A stretch of DNA of 64,000 nucleotides, taken from Cheilinus undulatus (taxonomy: Eukaryota > Chordata > Actinopteri > Labriformes > Labridae). The stretch is taken from positions 35,194,289 through 35,258,288 of the forward strand of contig NC_054869.1 of the NCBI RefSeq assembly GCF_018320785.1, written 5' to 3'. Position numbers and translations under genes: made by a program. The notes beneath the pieces were generated by a model, which did not search any database, was not told the origin of the DNA, and saw nothing but the letters and a program-made list of their open reading frames with translations. The first letter of the stretch is position 1, and each line of letters opens with the position of its first letter. This document shows, piece by piece, positions 35,201 to 51,660 of this stretch.

Positions 35201-38200
35201 TGAAAACTGGTAGTGGGCCAGTTTTCTAAAGCTATGCTTAAACCAATAAAATAAAAAAAGTAACCAGGCCTGCATGTACGTATATGGCAAAACTTCATGA
35301 CTTTTGGACCAGGTCTAGAAATCCAAAAACCATCAAAATGTATAAAAAGGTAATAACACTAAGAATTTCTGTAGGGTCTTTGTGCCCTCAGTGCTCAGGC
35401 CTAAAATATATAAAGAATGTCTATGGGCAGACTTGAAACTAAAACACAGGGTTTATCCCCTGTGATGCCGTAAAAGTCAGCATAAATAAATACTAGGGCT
35501 TTCAAAAGATTACACTTTTTAATCTCAGTTAATTTTGGGATTCCTGTAGTTAATCACGATTAATCGCTTCTATTCTAAATGACACTTTTTTGCAACCAAA
35601 TCTGTTTTTGAGCCATTTTGAACATTGTCTTAAACTAAGGGTAATTGACCTCCTGTTTTAATACAGACCTGTTTTTATAAGGAGATCAAAGATTTTAACA
35701 TGAACCTAACCACAGAAAAAGGAACTTGTTATGGATTGCAAAGGAAATACAATGTGGAGACGACTTCTGACTGGTCCATTGAGCTGTCTGTGAGTTTTTA
35801 AAGTGAAATGGGACATTAAGGGGAAGTGGTGGACTTATTTTAGATCTCTGTTGCTGCAGGGAGACACTGACATGGCTTAACCAAAGTATGCTAAAAGGCC
35901 CAGTAAAGCATTAAATTAATCACAATTTGAAGAGAATAATGCACTAATTGTGGACCTCTGCGATTAATGCAATAAATCTTGACAGCTCTAATAGATACAT
36001 TAAAAAAAAGATACAAGAAATATTTGTGTAGCCTAAACATATAGTAGAAATATGCAGAAAATACCTTGTAATGAATTATATTGAAGAAAGCAGTTAAACT
36101 TTTTTTGTGAACATGGTGATGCTGCAGATTCTTATTTACTGTACAATCAGGAAAGCAACTACAAACAGTTGTCTTCTCTCATCTTGACCATTGCTTTCAC
36201 CCTCTAAGTGTGTATAAAGCAACATAAGGTAATAATAAAAGAAGTTACAAAATAAAGTTATGATGAATGTTATGATTGGAGTGGGATGTTTTACATTTTT
36301 TGCCTTTATTTTGATAGGACAGCAGAAGAGAGGAAGGAAATATGGGGAGAGAGAGTGGGGGATGGCTTGCACCAAACATGTGCCAGGAATCATTGTGCAA
36401 CCAGAGCGTTGAGGACTATAGCTTCTGCATATGGGCGCCTGCTCTACCCACTGAGCTACACTGGCAACCAGGACAGGGCATTTTTAAACTTTATGTCTAG
36501 AGCGCATTTAGAGGCAGTCTATGGTGACCTAGGGCTGTTTTAAATAGCATTAAAGTAAAGAACAAAAGGTAAAAAACAAAGAGAGACATATGAAATAGGA
36601 GAGATTAAAAGAAGAAAAAAGATGGTGAATATTACTCCATCTGAACAAACTTCCTCTGTTTACTCCCTTCTCTATTTCTTCTCATTTTTGTAACATACTG
36701 TTTAGTCAGATCAGCATTTTCTACTCGCACAATAACCTCAAAAGGTGGTGTAGCTTTGCCCTGCAGTAGGTTTAAAAAAAGACGACTAAACAGAGCACAG
36801 TGACTTTGAGATAACTCATTTAGGAAAAAAGCGTCATTGCCAGTCATTGTTCTTGGAAGAATGCCTGGAGTTGCATTACTGAATTAACCTTTTGGCCTTC
36901 ATTTCTTCTGCCTTCACTTTTATAAAGCTCAGAAAAGCTGCAAATCAGAGAGTATAGGAAATAAGGAGTGTGCAACCAGAGCAAGTCAAAGCTTGTTTGC
37001 ATGCTTTTTTCTAAACAGATTAACATCATACCTTCATTGTTCCATAATGACTAGAATCTGAGCGGCACTGCATTGCTACCCGTTCTTGTCTCTTGCTTGT
37101 TTTAGCGATATTGTTCTTTCAAAGCTCAGAGCCTCGAGCGTTAACTCAGCTATTGTGAAACATTATGTCCTTTTAACTCTGCTATTGTGTAACATTATGC
37201 CCTCACACAAGCTGAATCTGTATTGCAGCCAAATAAAAACCCACAAGAGTCACCAGCTTCTCCTTGAGGAGGAAAAACACCCTTGAGGCCTAAACATATC
37301 CCATTTCTTGTGACTGAATTATAACATTATCATTGTGTAATAGTAGTAGCAGTGGTTGCTGTGAGTCACACAAGAATTTGCTGCTTGTAAACATGATGTT
37401 CACTTTGATGTAAGGAAAGCTGAATGGTGACCTCATTTTTAGTCACAATCTCCCTCTTTGTTCATTTTTCTACAGTTGGACTTCCGTTTTTCATCCTCAC
37501 CCCTCGACACAACCCTTTCAAACGAGGTTTCTTCTGTAACGATGAGTCAATCAGATACCCGCTCAAAGAGGACACCATATCCTACCAGCTGCTGGGAGGA
37601 GTCATGATCCCCTTCACGCTCATTGTGGTGAGATGCCACTTCAAAATCAGCATCATTTTGCTTTTTATGTGTGACTCCTATTAGCTTATCGTTGAATCTC
37701 TTGTGTTGCAGATCATCTGTGGTGAGTGCCTTTCTGTTTACCTGTCTCGCATTAAGAACCAGTCTTTGGGAACAAAGTATGTGGCCTGCGTCTACAAAGT
37801 GGTGGGTAGCTACGTGTTTGGAGCGGCTGCTAGCCAGTCTCTGACAGACATTGCTAAATACTCCATTGGACGCCTGAGGCCAAACTTTTTGGCTGTGTGC
37901 AAACCGTCATGGGACCGAATCAACTGCAAAGCTGGTGGATACATCGAGAACTTCACCTGCAATGGAGACAAGTTTCTGGTGGATGAAGCCAGGTAATGAT
38001 CCTGATTATAAGCTTACAGGAAGATCAAATTAGACCCTAGTGTCTGTATATTTTAGAGAAAACCTCACACATACCACATTATTAACCTTCCTCATCTAAT
38101 TAATATGAAATTTAAAAAACTATGAAGAAGAAACTGTGCTGTTGACCCATATTTTAGTCTAATAAGATATGCTGAGGAGCCATTAAAAATTTAATTTTGA

Positions 38201-40761
38201 AGCACTTTTCAAAAGAAGTAACAGTATAACATGGCACAGTAGTAAAAGGAAACAAGCATATAGAGAGTGATACTAAATCATTTAACACAGATAAAAAGAT
38301 TTTAAAAAATTCATAGACATCAATAAAAGCCCATGCATCAATGAAAACTTGCTTTATTGCACTTCCTACCAACAGTTATAAGTAAAGGATGATAAAGTGT
38401 TTTAAGAAGCAATATTGATAATGTCCAGATGCCTGTTCTTGTTCTCAGATTTTTTTCACTGATATGTGCTTCTCTCACTACATGTGGATAGTGTTTTCAC
38501 ACTGTCTAATTGGACATTTAGCACTGTTTCTTCTGAAGTATTTGACCAGCTGATGAATAAGTAATTTAAAAAACTTTACTTTACTTTAAAACATCTACTT
38601 TTTGCAAATTGCTGCAAAAATACATAATAAATAATAATAAATGATTGCTGAAATTACTATTTGCTACTTCAATAAAAATACAAATATCTCATAGTGCCTT
38701 TTGTTTGACTTTGTATCTGCTCTGTTAAAAACATGTCTCAAAGTCCAAGCTGAGACAACAATGATGACATCAGTGGATTTACTGTCATAGATAATGCTCA
38801 ACTTGGTCCACTTGGTTAAGGACAGACATGACATAACTGTTTTACTGCCTAAATCATACTGACACAGTAAGAGGACGGAATATCCACAGGATAATATATG
38901 GACTGATTGATACAATTATCAAATCACTGGTTCTAACTTCTGATTTTTTTAATTGAAAGAAATAAGGTGCCCTCTTTGGCAAATTGACTCATTATATCAC
39001 TACATTATGAATCCTCATTATGGTAATGATGATACCAGTAATCCCAGAATTGCTGTTATCATCATATTATTAAATTTGGCCTCGTATCTTACTGTCTGGT
39101 ATCCGAACTTTTTAGAGACAGTGCCTTCCCCATAGCTGTACAGAGACTATGAGGTAGCCCAACATTATATAAATGATCAGCATATTCTGTGGACTGCTTT
39201 TCTTGCAGTTTTCTCCTTGCTTCATTTGTATTTTACATATTTTTATGAAGCCATCACATGTTGTTTGTTTAGGTATAAGTTTTGATGGCCGTCACCGTAT
39301 GTATTCTGCATTCATGCAAGTGTTGATGCCTGTATTTATACCAGCATGCATCATGCACGCTATTTATTTGCCCATGTTTTTCAAATATTCTTGTCATGTT
39401 TTATTTGTGGATGCTATGATGCTTATTATCTGTTATTGAGTTGACTATGACCTTATAGAGGTCATTTATCCAGCTCTATTTTGATGAACCTGAGTCTAAG
39501 TAATACATTTGTCATTAATCTGACATGATTAAATTGATGTGATCTTTTGTCCATCTTTGAAGGTTGTCCTTCTTCTCCGGTCATTCATCCTTCTCTATGT
39601 ACTGCATGCTCTTCCTTGTAGTAAGTACATACTGTATTTTCCTCGTCAGACATTAGCTGCCAACCCTGTACTTTACATGTTTTCTCTCTGACAACAACAC
39701 ATCAGCTGGTTGTTAAGTTTCTAAAATATCCACTGTCTTCCTCTGACTCCTGTAGCTGTACATTCAAGCCAGACTGAGGTCTGAGTGGGCGAGGCTCCTT
39801 CGTCCCACCATCCAATTTTTCCTGATTGCGACCGCTGTGTATGTGGGCCTTTCCAGAGTATCAGACTATAAACATCACTGGAGCGACGTTCTCGCCGGCC
39901 TCTTACAAGGCGGTTTAGTAGCTGTTTTCACAGTGAGTTTCATATAAAGATCTACCAGCATGATTGCAAAGCAAGACATCTTGTGATTTCTAAGTGAATA
40001 ATAGAATAAGGTAGTGAATTTTTAATGCACAACTACTAAGAGCACATATTTGTGCTATTAAGGACATATTTGAAAGCATGTTTCAAATTGTTTTATAGTT
40101 AAAGTGTTTATTCATAAGACTTTGCAAGTTTTTTCCCCAAAACTTCAGGTCAGAAAATAAATCTTGCAGGTTTAAATGCTTTATAGTGTTTATGACATTC
40201 TGAACAGTAATAAAAAAACAAACATGCTCTGTATAAATTTATGCGGAGTAATCATTTCTGAAAAAGATTGTAAAGCTAGACTCCCTCTGGGTTTGCTGTT
40301 ATTGGATTTGCATTCACACTGACAGGATTACGATTTCTCCCGCTTATTTTTGTTAAGTGTTGTCACATGAGTACACTTGAAATAGAATCAAAACCCTTTA
40401 CAAAGAAGATAAAATTTTCTTTGGCTGAAAAAAACACACAGATAATCAAATCTACTTTGGGGAGATGGGGGGGGGGGTAAGTGGGTCCAAAGAGAGAGAG
40501 CATTTGCTAAAGATTTGCTGTGAGAGTTGCATAAAAAGCCTTCAACAATAAGTTTTTAATTATTGAACTATCTCCATTTTTCAACAACAATAGCTCAACA
40601 AATTATTTTATAATGCTTTCTGGTCGTCTTTGCAGGCATTCTGTGTGTCCAATTTTTTTGAGCAGCCGGTGGATCCAGTGGTGTCACAGGAAGAAGAAGC
40701 CTCTCACACCAGTTTACAGGAAAACCCCTCGAATGGGAACCACTACGGCAGCACTGAGTGA
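32270..40761 (+). CDS. plpp1: Phospholipid phosphatase 1
   Basis: Six-pass membrane lipid phosphate phosphatase of the plasma membrane that removes phosphate from phosphatidic acid, lysophosphatidic acid and sphingosine 1-phosphate on the outer face. Six coding exons: 32270-32327, 37476-37627, 37712-37992, 39563-39620, 39756-39932, 40636-40761, phases matching, 283 residues (human 284). The three PAP2 motifs are complete: KYSIGRLRP at 119-127, FSGH at 168-171 with His171, and [12 protein letters not shown] at 216-227 with nucleophilic His223 and Asp227. '[18 protein letters not shown]' is the first outer loop. The short N-terminus MFEATGLPL and tail GNHYGSTE match PLPP1, not PLPP3 (longer N-terminus) or PLPP2. 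Mammalian PLPP1 has two alternative second exons; only one was seen here, after a 5.1-kb intron. Teleosts have plpp1a and plpp1b; which one is unknown. Confidence 0.95.
32330..35480 (+). other. plpp1 intron 1, first part
   Basis: AT-rich intron with no supported exon or RNA gene. 34860-35420 has weak similarity in places to 20880-22190 ('acttcctgtt', 'gctcaccactgccaca'), suggesting an old dispersed repeat. Confidence 0.45.
35494..35990. mobile_element. hAT MITE in plpp1 intron 1
   Basis: 497 bp with inverted ends 'tagggctttcaaaagatta' and, reversed, 'tagagctgtcaagattta'. Flanked by 'ataaatac' (35486-35493) and 'atagatac' (35991-35998), an 8-bp target duplication with one mismatch. The subterminal 'ttaatcacgattaatcgc' is typical of this common teleost hAT group. 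No coding sequence. Confidence 0.8.
36290..36470 (-). mobile_element. tRNA-derived SINE (copy e)
   Basis: On the - strand: 'tgtagctcagtgggtagagc' is an intact tRNA-type box A head. It continues 'aggcgcccatatgcagaagc' and, after a decayed box B, the shared tail 'cccccactctctctcccc' and 'gctgtcctatcaaaataaag'. In plpp1 intron 1. Confidence 0.8.
37993..39562 (+). other. plpp1 intron 3
   Basis: AT-rich, no exon, RNA gene or recognised repeat supported. Open frames at 38953-39135 and 39173-39439 have no recognisable content. Confidence 0.5.
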
Positions 40762-41547
40762 ATCTGATGCCTCAAAGACAGTACTGTAAAGAGACTTTAA
40801 AATTGCCATGGAGGACCTAAAGTACACCAAAGGACTGCATGCAAGTGCTTCTATTTATGCTGGCTGCCTGTTCCTATGCATTTCTTCAGCACAGCTTGCC
40901 CCTCAGTTAGAAGATGCTGAAGTCTGCAGGATTTGGCTGCTATACCTTTTGGTGTGGTTGCTATACTTCAGATACAGGGAGAAAGTGCACTACAGAAGAC
41001 AGCTCCTTTCCTGTACTACTATGTAAAGATGATGACATTTCTGCCAAGTTTTTAGCAAATCCAACATAATAGTTTATTTTGGAATTAGGACACAAAATAC
41101 ATTATGTTGGGTTTACCTTAGGACAACTTTCATTTTACAGTGTGAGCTTGTTGAAAGTGTGGTTTTTAGTATATATCGGTCTGGAGTTGCTAATTTTATG
41201 AATGAATGAAATTCCTTAAGCTCAGAATATAATGACTGTCTGTGTGCACACTGCAAGCAGGCTTGTAGAGAGCCTTGTACCTGTGAATAAGAAAACCTGG
41301 ACTGTCCTTAAAGTGGAGACTGAACTCTAAAATAATATATTTCATGTTGATTTTTGCCTTAGTCAGATTGCTGCTACCTGCTATCATGTCCTTGATATTT
41401 CATGTATGAAAAAACAATGCATTGATTTTTAAATTAATGTTCTTTGATCACTTTTTTACAATTTGTATGATCGTCTTTGTTTTTATTTGTCAACATGGAA
41501 GCTTTTAGCTACTGTTTGAAAGCATTCTTGTTAAAAATGATTTGATG

Positions 41548-41553
41548 AATAAA
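41548..41553 (+). promoter_or_regulatory. plpp1: plpp1 polyadenylation signal
   Basis: AATAAA about 790 bp after the stop codon, followed by a T-rich stretch (41565-41580), a good candidate for the transcript end. Confidence 0.6.
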
Positions 41554-42140
41554 AAGAGGCTTGTTTTACTTTTTTGTTTTGAAGTGGGGAACTTCATTGT
41601 GTGTTTAGTCAGCTGATGTGTGAGTTTTATGTACAGGATAAAGGAAGAGAAACAAGACTGGGATTGAGAAACCAAGCTGTCTCAAAAAATGTGGATCTTA
41701 AAGAAAGTTTTTTCTACCAAAACCTGCTTTGGGTGTTTCATTCACTGTCTCTGAAAACAGACCATAGAAACCACAGGCGTGCAAACGGTGTGATGACAAT
41801 GGAAACAAGATTGTTTGATGTCGTGCTGGTATCATGAATAATGAGATTAAGCACTGCTCAGCACATAAACAGGATGAGTGCCACAACACGACAGGAGAGA
41901 TGTTAGCAGAAGCGTGCTGATCCTTGGCTGCAAATGTCTCTGTTGAGGACAACTGTATGGCCTTAAATCCTATTATAGTGACGGGAAAAATAGGATTAAG
42001 AGAAATTAAAGGACAGTCACATTCGTTGTCAAGGTAAATGGACCAGCTCTTTTAACTAAGAAAGGTTACCATTTTGGAGACCATCAGAACCCTTCTTGTA
42101 TACATTCAGGACCTTTGTGATTCTTCAGCACTTATACAAG

Positions 42141-43276
42141 TACACTATATGGACAAAAGTATTTGGGCACCTTACCATTACATAAACAGGGGCTGTAATG
42201 TTGCTAAATTCAAATACATATACTTTAATATGGAGTTGCCCCCCCACCCCCTTTTGCAGCTACAGCCTCAACTCTTCTTAGAAGACTTCCAACAAGATTT
42301 TTTTTTCTTTTCTCTGGGAATCTGTGTCCATTCATTCTGTAGAGCTGATGAGATCAGGCACTGATGTTGGACAAGGCAGGCTGGCTCGCAATCACCGTTC
42401 ATCCACCCAAAGGTTCTCGATACGGTTGGGGTCAATGCTCTGTTCAGGCCAGATAAGTTCTTCCACATGGAACTCATCAAATCATGTCTTTATAGTCCTT
42501 GCTTTGTGCTCTGGGCCATAGTAATGTAGGAATAGGAAGAGCCTTCCCCAAACTTGCCACACAGTTGGAAGCACTGTCCAAAATGTCTTGGTGTGCATTC
42601 AGATTGCCCTTCACTGGAGATAAGGGGCCCAGCCCAAACCTTGAAAAACAGCCTCATACTATTATCCCTCCTTTACCAAACTTCACAGGTGGCACAATGC
42701 AGTCAGGCAGGTCATGTTCTCCTGGCATCTGCCAAACAAAGAAGTTAGATTTGTCACTCCACAGAACACGTTTGTGCACGGTGTGCTTTACACCACCCCA
42801 TCCGATACTTGGTGACCCATTCCATAAAGCTCCAGCTGCACAGTTTTTGTGCTTACATTAATCCCAGTAAAAGTTCTGAAATCTTCAGTTGTGGAATCAG
42901 CAGAGCTTTGACAACTTTTACGCCCCATATGAGCCTTGGCAGGATGTTGACCCCGCTCTGTGATTTTACATGGTCTTCTGCTTCATGGCTGATGTGCCTA
43001 AACATTTCCACTTCCCAATAATATCACTTAGAGTTAACTGTGGGATATCCAGCAGGGATGAACTTCAAGATCCATCTTATTGCAAAGGTGACATCCATCA
43101 CAATATCACACTTGAAGTCACTGACTTCTTCAGAACGGCCCATGTTGTATCACAAATATTTGCAAATAGGGAATGCATGGGTGGATGCTTGACTTTACAC
43201 ACCTGTGGCTATGGGTCTGATTGAAACACCTGAATTCAATAAAACTGTGGCCGAATACTTTTGTCCCTATATTGTA
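42141..43276 (-). mobile_element. Tc1/mariner-type transposon with both ends
   Basis: Starts at TA then 'cactatatggacaaaagtat' and ends 'gaatacttttgtccctata' then 'ttgta'; the ends are inverted repeats with few mismatches, and TA lies at both borders. The length is 1136 bp. Internal + strand text such as 'tttgtcactccacagaacac' and 'ccaaacttcacaggtggcac' corresponds to the reversed coding strand of this transposase family. No long open frame survives, so it is inactive. Confidence 0.8.
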
Positions 43277-43279
43277 TAC

Positions 43280-45530
43280 AGTATATGATGTCGGTTGAAG
43301 AAAATTAGGAGGCTGAAGACGAGAACTAGCCTTTTGATGTGCTTGACACCAAAATAATGAGTAGTTTTAGTGATGACAGTCAAAGTAATACAGCAAATTC
43401 AACTGATTTTGAAGAGAGAAAGTAACATGAGCTCACACTGAAAACTCACTATTCAAGAGGGGCTGGTTCGCAGTCAACTGAGCAGATTTCATAGCGGTGG
43501 ATTTTCTAGCTTCATCAATGTTTCTCTCATTTTAAGTTAAATTCAAAACTGACTCACAGAGTAAAAAAAGAAATTATAAATATACAATGAAGTTTTCCAA
43601 ATAAAGAGGTAAGATTTGTTTAGATTGGACTGCTAGCTTACTGCTAGCTTGGTTACCTACAATAGCTGACTTAGCTTCAGGCTGAATATTCTTCTTAATC
43701 CCAGAACAAAAACGGCAACTTACAGGAGTTACGTGTCATTATAATATCGGCATAAAACATATATTGATATATACAAACAATACAAATGCTACGGTGGTTT
43801 CTGTGGTGTAGTAAACTAAAACCATAGACATGACTTCTGTTTAGTAGCAACTACCTTTGAGCTCTTTCAGCAGCTGTTGCTGTTTTTCCACTTTTAAATC
43901 AAGTTCATATGATCCAATACAATTTTAATCACTTATTTAAACTTAAAATAATCTGTATGTTAGTAGCAGTGGGGCATTATTTCATACTCTTACCTTATCC
44001 CACTCTCAGTTCCTGTTAGAGACTCATCTCTACCTCAGCATTTCATTCTTTGGATTGTTAATGTTAAAAATGTGAGAAATTTACTACAACAGAAAAATGT
44101 TCCATTGTTTCCCCATTGACTAAATTCTGCTGACACCACTGAGTAAATCTGATTTAGAGACAATGTTTGTGCTATCTAAGGGACAATATGAATTGAGGTG
44201 TTAAATATATTAGAACACATAAAGAGAAGTGAGAGGGTTGAAATAGGCAGTTTGAAACGGGTGGGTGAAATTTCCTGGAGACACCGCAAATAAAGAACCC
44301 AAACAGGAGACATTTCTTAATGATTATGAATACCACATGCACACTGACCTCGAGTCTGTTTTGCCATCTGAAAAAATCTGCTCATCTTGCTGTTGTATCA
44401 CCCTGACCTTCCCCCATGTCTAAAAACTGAGTGCTCATGTTGTATGTTGCTCCACAGAGCTCTCTTTTGTCACGCTGACCCCTACAATAGTCCTAATTGA
44501 AAGCAGCTCCATTCACTTTCTGTCACATGCCTCGTTCTATCTTGCCAGACAGTGATGGCACTGCAGAAACAAGCCACTCTCAGGACTTAGAGAAATGACA
44601 CTGAATCATTATCTCCTAACACTTGTTCCAAATAGTGAGAAACACTGAGATATCTTGATAAGATTACCTTTAAACTGTGCTATTATAAAAGTAGATGGGA
44701 AAGTAGGAAGGTAGAAAGTGGTAGGTAAATAATAAACAAGATAAACTTGATACGAAAGGAGCTGATCAGAGCCTGTTTTATGTAAGACTTTCAAGATTCA
44801 GTTTGAGTAACATTTCTGTACGTTCCTGTTTTTAAGGGACATGTACGAGCAACTAAAGAGTAGAAACAACGGAGGGAAGGGAAGACATAAAAATGATAAA
44901 AGTGGCCTAGGTGATAGGGGAAATAAAACGACTTTGCATGCTGTTATGCCATAACAATAAAGTTTGCTATTGAGGATATGCAGATAAGAAAGCACACGCT
45001 TCTACAACAAAATTTTAGATTGAAATTTTTCCTGTGTTAAAGAAGAAGTGATATTGAAAGCGCTGAAGCCAGCTAGAAGTGGAGTAGATTATAGATGGAA
45101 ACTTACTGTTAACTGTGCCTAGTTTATGTAGTCCATGTTTTTATCTTTCTCCCATTTTTTTCGTTAATGACTTTAGTGATGGTATTGGGTCAAAGCCTCT
45201 TATCCATTTTTCGCCATTTTATTTTTTTTCATCAATCAGTACTGTTGATTACCCTTTACAACTGTTAGTTGGTTTTAACAAATTTTAAAGCAAAAAACAA
45301 GTAAAACAGATGCTAATAATCACCATTCAGTGTTAAAATTAATTGGAAAAAAAAATAGTGTTTTTTATGATTGATGATTTTGCAGACAGGTTTTGGCCAA
45401 TAATCTTTAAAATTACATCTTTTGCCTCCATTTAGTATATAACAGATAAATAGACAAATGCAAGGAAAGTGGAGTCCTGGTTTCATGCTGCGGTACATGA
45501 ATAGCAGAGAAAGGTAGGGAAAGATAATCA
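43280..45530. other. Intergenic, nothing recognised
   Basis: No gene, RNA or clear repeat could be supported between the Tc1 element and the dispersed repeat at 45535. Confidence 0.5.
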
Positions 45531-45534
45531 CAGG

Positions 45535-45820
45535 TAGTTTCACCATTAGGGCAATCATAGGCGTTTTTTCCATCAGACAAAGGTAGGTAATTGCTTTAGG
45601 CCTTGTGCTCCATGGTGTAATCATTATAGGTGGGCATCCAATATTATATATAGTGTGTCTAAGAGTGCTTTCATTGATTAAAATGTTTACTTTGAATTTG
45701 AATGAGGGGCCAAGAGTAAAAAAGCACAAAAGTAGATTTTGATTTTCCAAGAAAGTCCCTGGGGAGGACTACTGGCCCCAACAGCAAGATCTAAACCCCT
45801 AAAAAGACCTAAAATGTCTT
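45535..45820 (+). repeat. Dispersed teleost repeat, copy B
   Basis: Diverged partner of 5975-6240, same orientation. Shared blocks include 'tcataggtg'/'ttataggtg', 'gtctaagagt', 'ctttcattgattaa', 'gattttgat' and 'ggggaggactactggcccc' against a related stretch in copy A. Confidence 0.6.
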
Positions 45821-46839
45821 CATATCAAGCAAATTTTAGTAAGGTAGATTCCTGTCATGTTAAACATTAAACTGATTGATTACTGTTTTGGTACGATAGC
45901 ATGCAATTAATATAAATGTATGATCTGTGGTAGAAGAATGGAGATATACACTGTAGTATATATATGTTTTTCAGTCTGGTGGTGCACTGATGTGCATAAT
46001 ACTGAAAGTTTGTGAGATTATCCTTTAAAGGAAAAAAAAAAAAATATTCAATCACTATGATTGCAACGCTGCCTTTTTAAACTTAGAAAGCCAAAATGCT
46101 AAAATATAGGCTGTTCTTGTGAACATTGATCACAAATGTTGGTACAATAGTGAGTATATTTTGCACAATTTAGGCATTGATTGTAGTCCTAGGGTGGCTA
46201 AATGTGTTTTTTATTTATTGACCAAACTAATTTGGCAACTAATGCCAAACAAAATCAGATACAGGAACTTGTATTTTAACAACCTGTAATGAGTGATGGA
46301 ACTGTTGAAGCTGAAACTGTTGTTAACATGCCTCGAGCCTCAGGGAGTCTATTTTGAGGTATCTGAGGCCACCTACTGGACATGGAGGAAACAAAGGCTG
46401 CCCTGAGCTACAAACGAGGAAACGCTGCAGAGCAGTGGTTCCACCATCCACCTTTAACAGAAACATCACGGCCCAAACGTCAGAACATTTTCCACCACTC
46501 ACTTTTCTCAGTGAAAATAGTTAAAGTTTGGACCTTAAATGGAAGAAAGAATTACTAAATGAAAAGACAGGATGAAAAGTGCATAACTACGGAAGGCCTT
46601 GAGAGGACTTTCATGAATGTTATTTTACCGTTTCCTGTGGTAGCTGTAATTTTTTGTGATCAAAGAAATTAACAATATCATGGGTAAAAAATAGCTTTGA
46701 AGTACCAAGATAACAGGAAAAAAACAGTCAAGATTGCTAAAAAATTACTTTTTTGATTGCAAAATGGAGTAAAATAAATGAATGCATGTTAAAGCTTTCA
46801 TACATCCATAGAATTTTTTTGTCGAATTTGTTATTTCTG

Positions 46840-46910
46840 AACACTCTTTGGTGACCCAATACAAGCAGCACTGCAACTCACCTGTGTCCCAGCCCAGGTG
46901 AGAACCACTG
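46840..46910 (-). mobile_element. hAT-type fragment ending in 'cagtggttctcacc'
   Basis: Read on the - strand: 'cagtggttctcacctgggct' then 'gggacacaggtgagttgcag'. Same repeat type as 4625-4724, short and decayed. Confidence 0.45.
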
Positions 46911-47592
46911 CTCTCAAGCAACAGTATCATGAAAAGCTATTTTACCAATCTTTAAGAGATGTCTACATTTCATATGCAAGCTACTTCTTAAACTTTTCCG
47001 GTTGATTGAGAATAATTATCTTAAATTAAAGCCCTGGTGTAAAATCTCTTCATTTACTAAATATTTATTAGTACAGCATTTATAGTACTTTTATCTTACA
47101 CATATCATACATCTTAATGACATTCTCTACCAGAGCAATTGCAACACTCAAATTCTGCTCTGTGATTATTACTAGGTTAAACCCTCCTCTCTGTCATTAA
47201 GATCATGCTTATATCACACAGTAAATAAAAGATCCAGATCTAATAAAACCACACAATGAAAGATGGACTTAATGTGTGACAGTGTCTGTAAATTTATTAC
47301 CCAAGTATCAAACATTTCACCCCAACATTTCATCCATGGATGAGAAACGGGGTGCACAGATCACTCTAACACTTCTGAGCACACAGACTGATCAGGTCAA
47401 TCTTTACACACTTATTTACCCTTTCTAAATAATTCTCTTATGAACAACTTGTTACAGAACAGCAAACATATTTCATGACTGGCGTTTGCTCTGCTGCACA
47501 CAACCTCCAAATTTTGGTACAAGGCGCTGAGGGCGCCAACTACACTTGCAGTTTAATCAGAAAAATTTCACAGCACGATAGGTTTGTAAAAT

Positions 47593-47598
47593 TTTATT
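47593..47598 (-). promoter_or_regulatory. atp5f1a: atp5f1a polyadenylation signal
   Basis: AATAAA on the - strand about 110 bp beyond the stop codon, giving a short 3' UTR as expected for a highly expressed housekeeping gene. Confidence 0.55.
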
Positions 47599-47705
47599 TG
47601 GAGAAATCTGTACATGGAGGTTTTGGCCTTCAGTGTGTTCACATATATAAGCAGAATGGACACAAGGACAGGTAGCTCACTGAAGATCAAGACAAGTGCT
47701 ATCCA

Positions 47706-51572
<3,867 letters not shown>

Positions 51573-51660
51573 TTTGTCGGGTTGCTAATGACCTGTCCTC
51601 CACCGCTAGCGGCTTCGACCTGCTCAGAGAGAGAATGTAATGGCTGAATGAACTCTTCTT
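51573..51660 (-). promoter_or_regulatory. atp5f1a: atp5f1a 5' UTR and core promoter region
   Basis: The short GC-richer stretch directly 5' of the start codon ('accgctagcggcttcgacc' as read on +) must carry the 5' UTR and probably the start site. No TATA box was seen, as usual for this gene class. Confidence 0.35.

Noticed and set aside
32330-37475. Searched by eye for the alternative second exon known from mammalian PLPP1.
   Set aside because: No stretch resembling the alternate 'PFQRGFFC' loop was found besides the exon at 37476-37627; eye scanning is not exhaustive.
40469-40478. Run of G followed by GA repeats in plpp1 intron 5.
   Set aside because: Ordinary low-complexity intron sequence.
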